This document shows, in pieces, positions 54,961-64,000 of a stretch of DNA of 64,000 nt; within the stretch, counting starts at the first letter, position 1, and every line of letters starts with the position of its first letter. The notes below the pieces were generated by a model. The model saw only the letters and a program-made list of their open reading frames with translations. It was not told the DNA's origin and did no database searches. A program made the translations under genes and the position numbers. The DNA is from Prionace glauca (lineage: Eukaryota; Chordata; Chondrichthyes; Carcharhiniformes; Carcharhinidae): contig CM075760.1 in the NCBI GenBank assembly GCA_037974335.1, positions 26,995,402 through 27,059,401 of the forward strand. The letters run 5' to 3'.

Positions 54961-55288
54961 TGTGATATTGTGCAATATGCCACAAAGTCCTAATATCCTG
55001 AGTTTCCCACTACCAGTGAATGTTCTACACCCGGTGGCCAATAAAATGAGCAGCAGTGATTTGGATGTTGACAAAGAACTTTCCTGATCACCGTGTCCAT
55101 TCGGATTCTATAAATTCTCTGTCAAAGGTTGATGTCGATGTCATGTTTCCCTGTCAGCTCAATTAATTATAAGTCCACCAGTTTTCTTTCAGTGTTAATT
55201 TTCACAGGATAAAGGAGCCGTTGGGGAAATCTAACGTATAATATTGCATCACATGAGGATTGTCCTTTTTGAATTAATTTGTGGATGT
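54961..55288. other. Gene-free stretch
   Basis: No gene or repeat recognised; the matching part of the second duplication copy would lie beyond the window end. Confidence 0.45.
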
Positions 55289-55582
55289 CACAGTGGCATA
55301 TATGTTAGGGTTTCTGCCTCAAAGCGCCAGGGACCCGGGTTCAACTCCCGGTTTGGGTCTGTCTGTGTGGAGTCTGCATATTCTCCAATTGCCTGCTCAT
55401 TTACTCACATTGTTCAAGGATATGCCGCTTAGGTTGATCCACGATGATGAATTGTCCAATCGTGTCAAGAGAATTAGCGGGGAATATAAGTGGTGTGATG
55501 GGGATTGACTTGGATGGGAATGTTGTGGATTTGGGCCTGATAGGCCAAAAGGCCTTTTTCTGCTCTGTAATGATTCTATGAC
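55289..55582 (+). mobile_element. SINE1 copy, full length
   Basis: tRNA-like head with box B GGTTCAACTCC in GACCCGGGTTCAACTCCCGG (about 55332-55351), body GGTCTGTCTGTGTGGAGTC, and tail CTGCTCTGTAATGATTCTATG at 55582. Confidence 0.85.
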
Positions 55583-55589
55583 ATGGGCA

Positions 55590-55890
55590 CCTTTGGTTGA
55601 TCAGAATTTATTGCTGTACTTCTTGTCCGAGGGCAGTGAGAGTCATCACATTGCTATGGCTCTTGGATCACACATCGGCCAGACCAGGTAAGGACGGCAG
55701 ATTCCCTTCTCCAAAATACATTAGTGAAGCAGGTAGGTTTTTACACAGTCAACAATAATATCATGACCATAAGTGGATCCTTATTTCCAGTTGCTTTTTT
55801 TTACTGAGTTTAAATCCCACCATCTGTGGTGATGGGATTCGAAGTCGGGTCCTGAGAACATTAGTTAAGTTTGTGCATTAATTGCCGATT
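55590..55890 (-). mobile_element. SINE2 copy, nearly full length
   Basis: Tail at left (ATTTATTGCTGTACTTC), body with CAGACCAGGTAAGGACGGCA, and tRNA-like head at right (GGTGATGGGATTCGAAGTCG). It follows SINE1 directly. Confidence 0.75.
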
Positions 55891-56299
55891 GATAACATGA
55901 GGCCGTTTCTTCCCTCCTTCTTGTATCCAGTCCCAAATTACAGTGACGGCTACCCACACCTGAAATAAAATTATTCCAGCAATTAGTTACATAAATCGAT
56001 AATAATTGTTCAAATAGATTATATTTATGCTGCAATGTGCAAATCAGACTGACGTTTTTACTCTGATAAGGTAATGTCATCTTACCTCTATTCTCTTGTG
56101 AAAGGGGGTGCAGAATTAAGGGACTTGATTTACAATCAAATTGTTTTTTTCTCTATAACAGAGGCTCAAATATAATTTCACCTTTTGGTCTAGCAGAGAC
56201 GTTCCAATGGATCTCACTCTTTCTGCCTCAGTGTTAGGCTGTCTGTTGAATATTCCAGTGTCAGCAATCAATTCACTGGGAATAATCCTCGGTGTTTTT
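55891..56299. other. Gene-free stretch
   Basis: AT-rich; nothing recognised. Confidence 0.5.
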
Positions 56300-56660
56300 T
56301 GATATATTTTATTTGATTTATTATTATCACACACATTAGTACACAGTCTTGCGCACTATACAGACAGAGCATACCGTGCATAGAGAAGGAAGGGAGAGAG
56401 TGAAGAATATTATGTTGCAGTCATAGCTCGGGTCTAGAAAAATATCAATTTAATGCGACGTAGATCCATTCAAAACTCTGATTGCAGCTGTAAAGAAATA
56501 GTTTCTGAGTCGGTTTGTAGTCTCCTCAGAATTTGTTTTTACCTAGTCTCTGATGGAAAAAGGTGAGAGAGTGTGTCCGGGGTGAGTTGCGGGGTCATAG
56601 CTTTTGTTTAAAGTGTCGAATCGGAGGTTGTGTTGACTCAGCCAGAGGCAGAAACCGGGC
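56300..56660 (+). repeat. Dispersed repeat (TTTATTATTATCACA type)
   Basis: The longer relative of 13655-13745: TTTATTTGATTTATTATTAT, then AGAGCATACCGTGCATAGAG and GTGTGTCCGGGGTGAGTTGC. Class unknown; no coding frame. Confidence 0.55.
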
Positions 56661-56855
56661 ATCCCTGAGGCTCCCTGAGACTGAGCTGTAAAGACAAAGT
56701 GTTCAATATGGGCAGCAACTGGATGGTCTGGGTCCGACCCGTCCCTGATAGTGTTTATAGTCTCTCCTTCAGTTTGATAGTCTTGGATCAATCCACAATT
56801 CCTCCGTCCCAGAGATTCAGAATCAATTTATTCCACCCAAAGACACTTAAAACAA

Positions 56856-56967
56856 CGTGAAGAGAAAATGCTGGACAGTCTCAGGACATCTGGACTCGAA
56901 ACGTCAGCTGTTCCCTCTCCTTACAAATATTGCCAGGCCTGCTGAGATTTTCCAGCATTTTCTCTTT
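56856..56967. repeat. Small palindromic repeat
   Basis: Arms AGAGAAAATGCTGGACAGTC and the inverse CCTGCTGAGATTTTCCAGCA close a ~110-bp hairpin. The arm sequence also occurs in the inverted pair at 61310-61810. Confidence 0.65.
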
Positions 56968-56999
56968 GGGTTTGAATTCCAGAATCCACAGAATTGTTT

Positions 57000-57712
57000 T
57001 TAGACTTCAAACAACATCTTCTCTTTGCAAATAACTATAAACCGAGTATTCCTATCTTTCCCCTGTCTGTCCTACACAGACTCCAGTTCCATGTGATGAA
57101 AATAACCCTTCACCACCACTGAAATATCCGAGAAAGCCACCCAGTTGTATGAAACCTGCAGTGGAAAATCACCCATCCGGAGGGCAGGTTTCAGCAAGGT
57201 GGTTCACGATCACCAATTAATGTTAGCTTTGTCAGTGACGCTGGCATCCAGAGATTCAATAAAACCAATGCAAATTGCTGCAGATTCCGGAAATCTAAAA
57301 CTAAAACAGCAACAGTGCTCCTCAGCATCTCAATGGATATCATCAGAGAAAGAGAACCAGCTTCGTATTTAACATCAATGCCAGGATGTAAAATCTCTTG
57401 ATATAATTATGAACAGCAAGTCTGTTCTGTCCAATATCCGACCCAAATCCTCATTTGTCAAATAAAATCGCAAATTTGTTGGCCATTTATTACATCCGGG
57501 TTTGTGGGAGTTTGTGGTACGCAACTTACCTGGTCAGTTACAACATGGGAACAGTGACTAAATTCAGCAAAGGTACATCAGTGAGTTTTAAGAACTTTGG
57601 GGCGACATGAGGTCGGGTAAAATGTTCTATACATTCAAATTTCCCCATAATTTGTAATACTTTGGAATCGTTGAGATTAATGTGAATATAATCACTGCTC
57701 TGCCTGATCATA
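57000..57712. other. Gene-free stretch
   Basis: Nothing recognised on either strand. Confidence 0.5.
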
Positions 57713-58172
57713 GAGGCATAAAATCATAGAATCCCTACAGTTCAACATGGTCATTCGGTCCAATAACTCTGCAGCGGGCTCTCCAGCACAGCATCCTACC
57801 GAGGCAAGCTTTCATCCGATCCCGGCAACCATACATATTCACAGGCTAATCCCCCGAACCTACACATTATTGGACACTAACAGGAAATTTAGCATAGACA
57901 ATTTACATTGGGCCTGGGAAGGATGCTCTGCCGGATAGCAGACTTGATGAACCGAATGGTCTCCTTCTGCTCTGTAGGGATTCTATGATTCTACTTTGCA
58001 CACCATTGGGCGCGAAGGGGCAATTTATCACAGCCAATCCACCTAACCTGCACATCCTGGGACTGTGCAAGGAAACTGGAGCACTCGGAGGAAACTCACA
58101 TGGATATGGATAGAATGTGAAAACCACACACAGTCACCCAATGTTAGAATCGAACCCGCTTCCCTGTCGCCT
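57713..58172 (-). mobile_element. Two SINE1 pieces in tandem
   Basis: 57713-57910 begins with the tail TAGAATCCCTACAGTTCAAC and carries GGAAATTTAGCATAGACAAT. The short stretch at 57930-57990 reads as a plus-strand tail (GCTCTGTAGGGATTCTATGA). 58005-58172 is minus again (GGGGCAATTTATCACAGCCA, GGAAACTCACATGGATATGG, head GAATCGAACCCGC). Confidence 0.7.
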
Positions 58173-58948
58173 GTGAGGGAGCAAAAATAATTGTATCTCT
58201 TCGTGATAACCACATTTTTTATTCTTCCCTCGTGTGAGTGTGATCACTATTTGTGAAGGAATATTTCAGACATCAGTTCTGTTTTTTTATTTAACTTGTC
58301 GAGTTTAAACAGATTAAATCCTCAATCAGATTAACATTCAGTGGAATATCAGCCTGTTCACAGATGCTTTATTAATTGTGACATCAGAACTTTCAGAACT
58401 AATTCTGAAATGAAATGTCTTATTTTATTGTAGTTAAGTACAAGCCGGAGTTATGAATGTTCAAAAAGTTTTATTCATATTGAACCAACTGTTAAAGTTC
58501 TTAAAATAAATCGCTATTTTGAGTTGAAACTGATCAATAAGTGACGGTTTATCTGTTTTTTCTGTCATGAACATTTCATTGTAAACAGTGAGGTATTTAT
58601 GTAAATAAATACAAGAATAGTAATTCCAAATGAGATTGTTGACTGACAAAAACACAACAAATATTTCCCCACCTGTAACACAGCACAGAAATAGAGACAA
58701 CCATGCAAATCAATCAACGGATTCCAGTAATGGTTGTTTTTCAACATTATTTATTCATCAGTTATGTGAGGAAAAATATCATGATGATATCTATGTTCAG
58801 AATTAGGAAATAATCCCTCTGATCCCGAAATGTAATGACACAGAAAACACAGAACATCTCCTGTGTTTCATCTCTTTCTCTGTCTTTCTCCTGTCTGGTT
58901 CTGCGTCTTGTCTCTCCACGATGGTTCATCGTCTTCACTCCACAGCAA
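58173..58948. other. Gene-free stretch
   Basis: AT-rich; no gene, RNA or repeat recognised. Confidence 0.5.
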
Positions 58949-59022
58949 AAGAACATAAGAACGTAAGAAATGGGAGCAGGAGTAGGCCATCTAGCCCCTC
59001 GAGCCTGCCCCGGGCTCGATAA
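58949..59022 (-). mobile_element. LINE A 3' terminal stub (74 bp)
   Basis: AGAACATAAGAACGTAAGAA through GAGCCTGCCCC: only the tail and the last bases of the 3' UTR. Confidence 0.85.
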
Positions 59023-59771
59023 AATCAATGTTTGCCCAATGTATTCTCTCAGCCACAGGTACAGGTTTCTAAAAGAATATAATTCAATAAATTGGAATGA
59101 GATTTACTCTAAAAGATCTCTTGAGAAATCAATGATCTTGAAATGCTTGAAACATTTTCTCCTGCACCTAACCTCGGTTCCACCTGGTGATAAGGATTCA
59201 ATGTGGAATCTTTCCCTATATTTAGCCGGTGTTGTCCCTGTCCTTGGAGTATTTGACTGGACAGAGTAGAGGAATATTTACTCTGCGTCTGAACTCATTG
59301 TTCCTGGTTTATGAATGGTTGATATATCTTTGTCAGGGAAGATTTAATCCGTATCGAATCTCTGCTGTACCTAGCCTGGGTGTGTTTTGTGGAACTGTGT
59401 GGACGGCTCTTTCTCCTATACCTAACACTAATTTAAATCTGCCTCCTGGATCTCGGAAGGAAGAGTGCAGGAGAGTTTTTACATAGAAGAGTGTCCATGC
59501 TCTTTCTGCCTTAATTTTGTTTGAACAGATTTATAGACGGAGTTTCACTCTGTTTATAGACAGTATAATGTTGTAAGAACGTTTGAATTGGATAGTTTAG
59601 AGGGAGATTCTCTTTGCATCTCACTCATGCTATTCCTGATTTAGGAGTTATTAATTTGCCAGTACAGAGGGGACTTTGCATCCTGCAGCGAATCCCATGT
59701 TACTCCTGTCCTGTAAGATTTTGATGGGAGAGTCGGCCGTCTTTACAAATTTCATGGGGATTGAACCAATA
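59023..59771. other. Gene-free stretch
   Basis: Nothing recognised, apart from loose CTCTGTTTATAGACAGTATA-type motifs near 59550 like the ~27-bp repeat. Confidence 0.4.
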
Positions 59772-59845
59772 TAAGAACATAAGAAACATAAGAAATAGGA
59801 GCAGGACTAGGCCATCTGGCCCTTCGAGCCTGCCCCGCCATTACA
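59772..59845 (-). mobile_element. LINE A 3' terminal stub (74 bp)
   Basis: ATAAGAACATAAGAAACATA through GCCTGCCCCGCCATTAC, the same extreme truncation as the stub at 58949. Confidence 0.85.
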
Positions 59846-59939
59846 GTAAATTTACCCTGTGTCAGTTCGTATTATGAGCCATGCCTTCGTTTATTTTCCA
59901 CTGGACCCTAACTCTTTCTACCTTGCATGTAGAATGTTA

Positions 59940-60110
59940 TGTTGTCTGTCTTTGCACATAGTAAATTGGATATATTATCTGTCTGTACTAAATTAGACGC
60001 TGTCCCTGCTTATATTATATGTCACCATGTTTCTGTTTATATTAAACTAGACATTATCTCTGTTTATATTAATTTAGATCTCTCTCTGTTTGTATCAAAG
60101 TCGATGCAAT
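59940..60110 (-). repeat. Degenerate ~27-bp tandem repeat
   Basis: TCTGTCTGTACTAAATTAGA, CCCTGCTTATATTATATGTC, TTCTGTTTATATTAAACTAG, CTCTGTTTATATTAATTTAG and CTCTGTTTGTATCAAAGTCG recur every 26-28 bp. The reverse complement fits the 40.9-kb array. Confidence 0.65.
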
Positions 60111-60899
60111 CTTATTTCTGCAATTGTCCATATCCGCGTTTATATTGTATTAGTTTTTACTCAGTTTTTACTGCACTGGTCAATGCCAGTAATGATTAAA
60201 GTGGCTGGGAGAACACAATTCTCTGCATCCTTCTGCAAGGGCAAACCGTGTGATGTTTTGGACACTGGAAAAGAAATCTGAAATCTACTTCTGCTGGCTG
60301 CAGTGAAAGTGGATATCAAGTCCTGTGTAGCATTCACTGTCAATGAAGAACAAAAAAACAAAGAAAATTACAGCACAATAAAATACTGGAGATCCAATAC
60401 TGCCCGTTTCTGGATCTTGCCTGATAACAATCTATTTATTCCAACATATTATCTCTTCATCTCACAAAACCGCGGAGTAAAACAAACATAATTCAAAGAG
60501 AGGCATAGTTAGTGCAGGAACAAAATTGCCACCGTGAAATATATATACAGGGTGTGTATCAAATATTACATCACCAGAGAGAATGCCGTGTGCAATGTAA
60601 ACTGAGCTCTGGTCTAGCAGAGTATTAACAGAGCCAGGCTGTATTTTAATATAAGCAGGGGCCTGGTTCAAGAAAATAGTAATGAGTTAGTGCCGAGTGC
60701 CATGTGGGGATGGTCAAATGCCAAATTCCAATGAGACCCATATCCCGTGAAAGAAACAGTTTTAAAAATAACATTGTCAAGGAGAATAAAACTGAGGCAG
60801 TGTCTCGCACAGTTTTACTGATATCGGAACTTCTTAGACATGAACTGAGACAGTGCTGAGTAATTACTGACACTGGACCGAATAAGGAGAATATTAAAA
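60111..60899. other. Gene-free stretch
   Basis: AT-rich; 60530-60660 has more traces of the ~27-bp motif (GCAATGTAAACTGAGCTCTG). No gene. Confidence 0.45.
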
Positions 60900-61037
60900 A
60901 AAGTTCAGAAAGATAGTAATTATTTTCACCAATTACCATCCATTTGCAATTTAATAATTTCATTAACCAGATCTCATTCATATATAATGAGGAGTATATT
61001 TAAAATTACTCTATGATAGGAAAGCGACGTTGTCTAG

Positions 61038-61255
61038 GCCCCTATTTATTCCCCATTGCTAATTGCATTCGGTGAGCTGGTGGTGAGCCGCCTTATTCAA
61101 TTGCCGCAGAACCTGCAGTGTAGGTACAGCGACAGTGCTCTTAGGGAGGGTGTTCCTGGACTCCGACGCAGCATAAGAAAAGGAGTGGTCCAAGTGAGGT
61201 TTGTGAGTGTCTTGGAGAGGAGTTTACAGCCGGGGTTGTTCCAATTCCCCAGTTA
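61038..61255 (-). mobile_element. LINE E 3' end (shared by duplication)
   Basis: CCCCTATTTATTCCCCATTG, GAGCTGGTGGTGAGCCGCC, AACCTGCAGTGTAGGTACAG. It matches the left part of 52340-53045, so this insertion predates the duplication. Confidence 0.7.
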
Positions 61256-61309
61256 TCATCAACTCATACAGATAAACAAATAATTCACCAATTATGTTCA
61301 TCAGTTTGA

Positions 61310-61810
61310 TAAAAGCAAAATACAGCAGATTCTGGAAACTGAAGCAAAAATAATGAATGCTGGAAAATCTCAACGGGTCTGACATCATCTGTGGAGAGAG
61401 AATAGAGCCAACGTTTCGAGTCAGTGCGGTTTTTTTTTGGAAGAAATTGAAGAGGATGATGACATTGAGAAATGATGTGGGTGGACAGGGATTAGGATTT
61501 TTTTGAGAATATAGTTTATGATTGGGATGTTGATTAGTTTAGGATGAAGAAGTTTGTTCTAATATTTGGGATCACTCTGTGAATTGATGCAGCTTGCGAG
61601 TGTCTCGAAATAGTATCTATTATTTCTGTTATTCCCATCTCACAGGAAATTTATGCAGCTTTTCTGACACGTTGTAGGAAGCAATGATGATCTCTCCAAA
61701 GCAGCAGGGATACTCTGCCGAAGGGTCATCCAGATGTGAAACAAAGGCTCTATTCTGTCTCCACAGATGTTACTGAGATTCTCCAGTATTTTCTGTTTAT
61801 TTTCGGCATT
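61310..61810. repeat. Imperfect inverted repeat
   Basis: Left arm 61320-61432 (GCTGGAAAATCTCAACGGGT, GAGAGAGAATAGAGCCAACG) faces right arm 61715-61810 (AAGGCTCTATTCTGTCTCCA, GAGATTCTCCAGTATTTTCT). The 280-bp spacer shows nothing recognised. Confidence 0.7.
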
Positions 61811-62704
61811 TCATTCTATTTAATATATAACTGTACTTTGCTTCGTATAATTTATTGATATTAAACTTTATTGACAACACATTGGCTTTTTGACACCAAG
61901 GAATAAAATCTGTCCCAGAATTTAGTAGGGAATAGAATTAATTCAGACCGAGGATATGAACAGCTACCCAGCAGCCTCCGCGCTTCATTGACAAGTCACC
62001 ACGTCCTCATCACACAGAATGTCCTGGTACATAGCTGGAGAGATTGATGGTTTTCAAAGTGATGATATAAATGGAACAACCAGCACTTCATGTGAAGTTA
62101 CTGAATCTTTAAATTCCGATTCATTATTACACTGTTTTGGGAAATAATATTACACTTGTAGTTTTCCAGTGAGTTTCACAAATATATCTGTTGCTACCTT
62201 ATTTACTATTCACCCTGTTACCTTCACTAATTTGGGTGAGGGTTTGTTGATTGATTTGTTGTATATGAAAGAGCCAGTATTTTATATAGTACAATCATTC
62301 CTCCTCAACCAAATCCCGCTCTCTCTTTCTGTCCTGGATATGAAAATTCAGCATCAGCAGAGAAATGAACCATCCGAACTGCAGGAAAATCTCCCCCTAC
62401 TCTTCAAGAGGATCAGCTTGCTAACTCCCGAGAAATGTATTTCACCCAGACACTCTGGAAGGATTGATGGACACACATTGAATAAAGGAGTTGTTTCAAT
62501 TTATGAAGTAGTCAAACACAAATATGGAAATGTAGAACAGCATCATTCAGTCCCATTTATCAATGAATCCACCAATCCATTCACTATTTCCGCAATCAAA
62601 ATATTCAGGCATCCAACAATCATTCATCCATCAGTCATTCATATGTCATTCATTCCTGTGTCAACACAGTCATACATTTATTGTTTGTGTAGATGGTGAC
62701 AACA

Positions 62705-62890
62705 ATTATTTTAATTGATCCAGTGATCCAGAGGCCCAGGGCAATTATGTGAGGACAAGGATTTAAGTCGGACCGTTCCCGCAGGTAGATTTTGAATTCT
62801 ATTGATAAATCTGGATTGGATACTAATTGCGATCATTGGAACCGCTCTGATTCCCCAATGGAGGAAATCTTCCATCCCTACATTGTCTCA
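62705..62890 (+). mobile_element. SINE2 fragment (shared by duplication)
   Basis: TAAGTCGGACCGTTCCCGCA and TAGATTTTGAATTCTATTGA correspond to 53732-53880. Confidence 0.6.
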
Positions 62891-63290
62891 CAAGGATATA
62901 ACTGCAGACTGAAAGCAAAATCGCTGACTCTTTAATATCTACAGAAGTGTCCTCGAAAACCAGTCAATTTAAGGGAATTTGGGACAGGCAACGAGTGTTG
63001 GTCTTTCCAAACAAACATCCCATGGAAAGATAAAAGGAAATAAAATATAAATGTGCATGCTCAAATATAACAGCATGTATCATCTCTCTGAGCCATTTCT
63101 CAGTCTGCCTGTGATTATTTCTGTCCGTCCATCACAATATCCTGATGTGTTGGAAAAATCATCATTGTTGTTAATAGGGTGCCAGAGAAGGTAGAAAATA
63201 ATCCTTTCTTTAGAGATGGGAAAACACCATCTAGATTTATAACTTCCAAAAATTCAAGTGCCTCCAGTACTGTTGCTGGGTAGATTTGTT

Positions 63291-63343
63291 TAAAAATAGA
63301 CCTTACTGACAACATGCAGGGTTTTAAGTTGGCTTGGAGCCAA
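63291..63343 (+). promoter_or_regulatory. TATA-like box and NF-I-type palindrome, copy 2
   Basis: TAAAAATA at 63291-63298 and TTGGCTTGGAGCCAA at 63329-63343, again a full TTGGC-N5-GCCAA site, at nearly the same spacing as in copy 1. Confidence 0.4.
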
Positions 63344-64000
63344 GCGGTCAGTGCTGATGAAACTGATCTTTGATCTACTGCACAAACACCCCCAGATGTT
63401 TCCTGTCAATAACTTTGAGCATTTGACACCAGCCTGGATTGCTGCCAAATACTGTGTGGGACAGATTAGCGTGAAGCTGAATGGACAAAATGGGATTCAG
63501 ACATTTAAACAGTAAATGTTTCATTCCCACAAGAAAGACACATTTTAAATCGTAATCATTCTAATCAAATATTTTCATTCAGTGTCCTGTTCATTATCTG
63601 AGTAAATAGTATCGCAAAACAATAAAGCGACCGGATGATTTTTTTCATTTGTATAGTTTCCGAGTAAATTTCATTCCAATAATTAAAGTCTGTTTATTAA
63701 TCACTTCATGAAATGAGAGAGAGAGATGTTGATGGGCCCAGTTCCCCAGTGAAGTGAAATCGGTGCAATGACATGAAATAATACTCAAACAACATCATAA
63801 AACTGACATGAACACCGGGGATTCCTGGAATATTCTGAAAGTTCTACATCCTATTGAAACAGCAGCGTGTCTTGTCCCCGATTAGCACCGTGTTCTCTTG
63901 TACTGTATAATCTGATTTCTGTTATTGAAGAGTTCCTTTCATAGCTGCCAATGAGTGGAGAAATGATCAGTTCATAACCTGATTCAATGAAAGATAAAAC

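Larger units (their letters stand above)
60900..64000 (+). repeat. Segmental duplication, copy 2 (runs off the window)
   Basis: Counterpart of 52215-54960. Module one is 60900-61255 and module two 62705-64000. The 1.45 kb between them (61256-62704) is specific to this copy, with the inverted repeat at 61310-61810 and no gene. The match still holds at the window end. Confidence 0.85.

Noticed and set aside
62169-62699. 176-codon open frame
   Set aside because: First codon is not a convincing start, the composition is that of AT-rich spacer, and no domain is recognised.

Overview
The window looks like nuclear DNA of a cartilaginous fish, most likely a shark. I infer this from many CR1-like LINEs, two tRNA-headed SINE families of the kind seen in elasmobranchs, an orphan rhodopsin-type receptor of the GPR139-like group that is expanded in sharks, and a C2H2 zinc-finger exon. 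No bacterial or organelle genes are present. Most of the 64 kb is interspersed repeat, much of it nested, with few host genes.

Layout. 1-3.1 kb: two truncated LINEs, then a small tRNA group (Gly-CCC on the minus strand, Gln-CTG on the plus strand, and a tRNA-Arg-ACG remnant that lacks its 3' third). 3.1-11.4 kb: LINE and SINE pieces around a GC-rich, CpG-rich promoter-like block at about 5.28-5.96 kb. That block has a perfect CRE, YY1-like and RFX-like motifs, and part of it is repeated at 6.49 kb. 11.4-13.7 kb: a plus-strand C2H2 zinc-finger exon with nine whole fingers and a frameshifted tenth, flanked by decayed fingers. 13.7-17.6 kb: repeats, including two SINEs in opposite orientation, one split by a LINE. 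17.8-20.8 kb: a 3-kb pyrimidine-rich low-complexity satellite with an 840-bp internal duplication.

22.4-26.8 kb: a two-exon GPR139-like receptor gene whose 3.2-kb intron holds a LINE. Exon 1 lies between two inverted repeats of about 330 bp. 27.6-34.7 kb: a foldback element inserted in a SINE, a Ty3/Gypsy-type fossil, one long decayed LINE and one young LINE. 35-46 kb: gene-poor DNA with degenerate tandem repeats of about 27 bp, an 84-bp minisatellite with a four-unit higher-order pattern, and a nested LINE/SINE/foldback complex. 46.4-51.7 kb: a LINE-in-LINE nest of three elements. 52.2-64 kb: a diverged segmental duplication (52.2-55.0 versus 60.9-64.0 kb) that carries a conserved TATA-like plus NF-I-type site, with more SINE and LINE pieces between the copies.

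I see no operon-like or pathway-like cooperation between the genes. The receptor and the zinc-finger exon are independent host genes in a repeat-rich setting. Repeat boundaries were judged by eye and may be off by tens of bases; family names (LINE A-F, SINE1, SINE2) are local labels.
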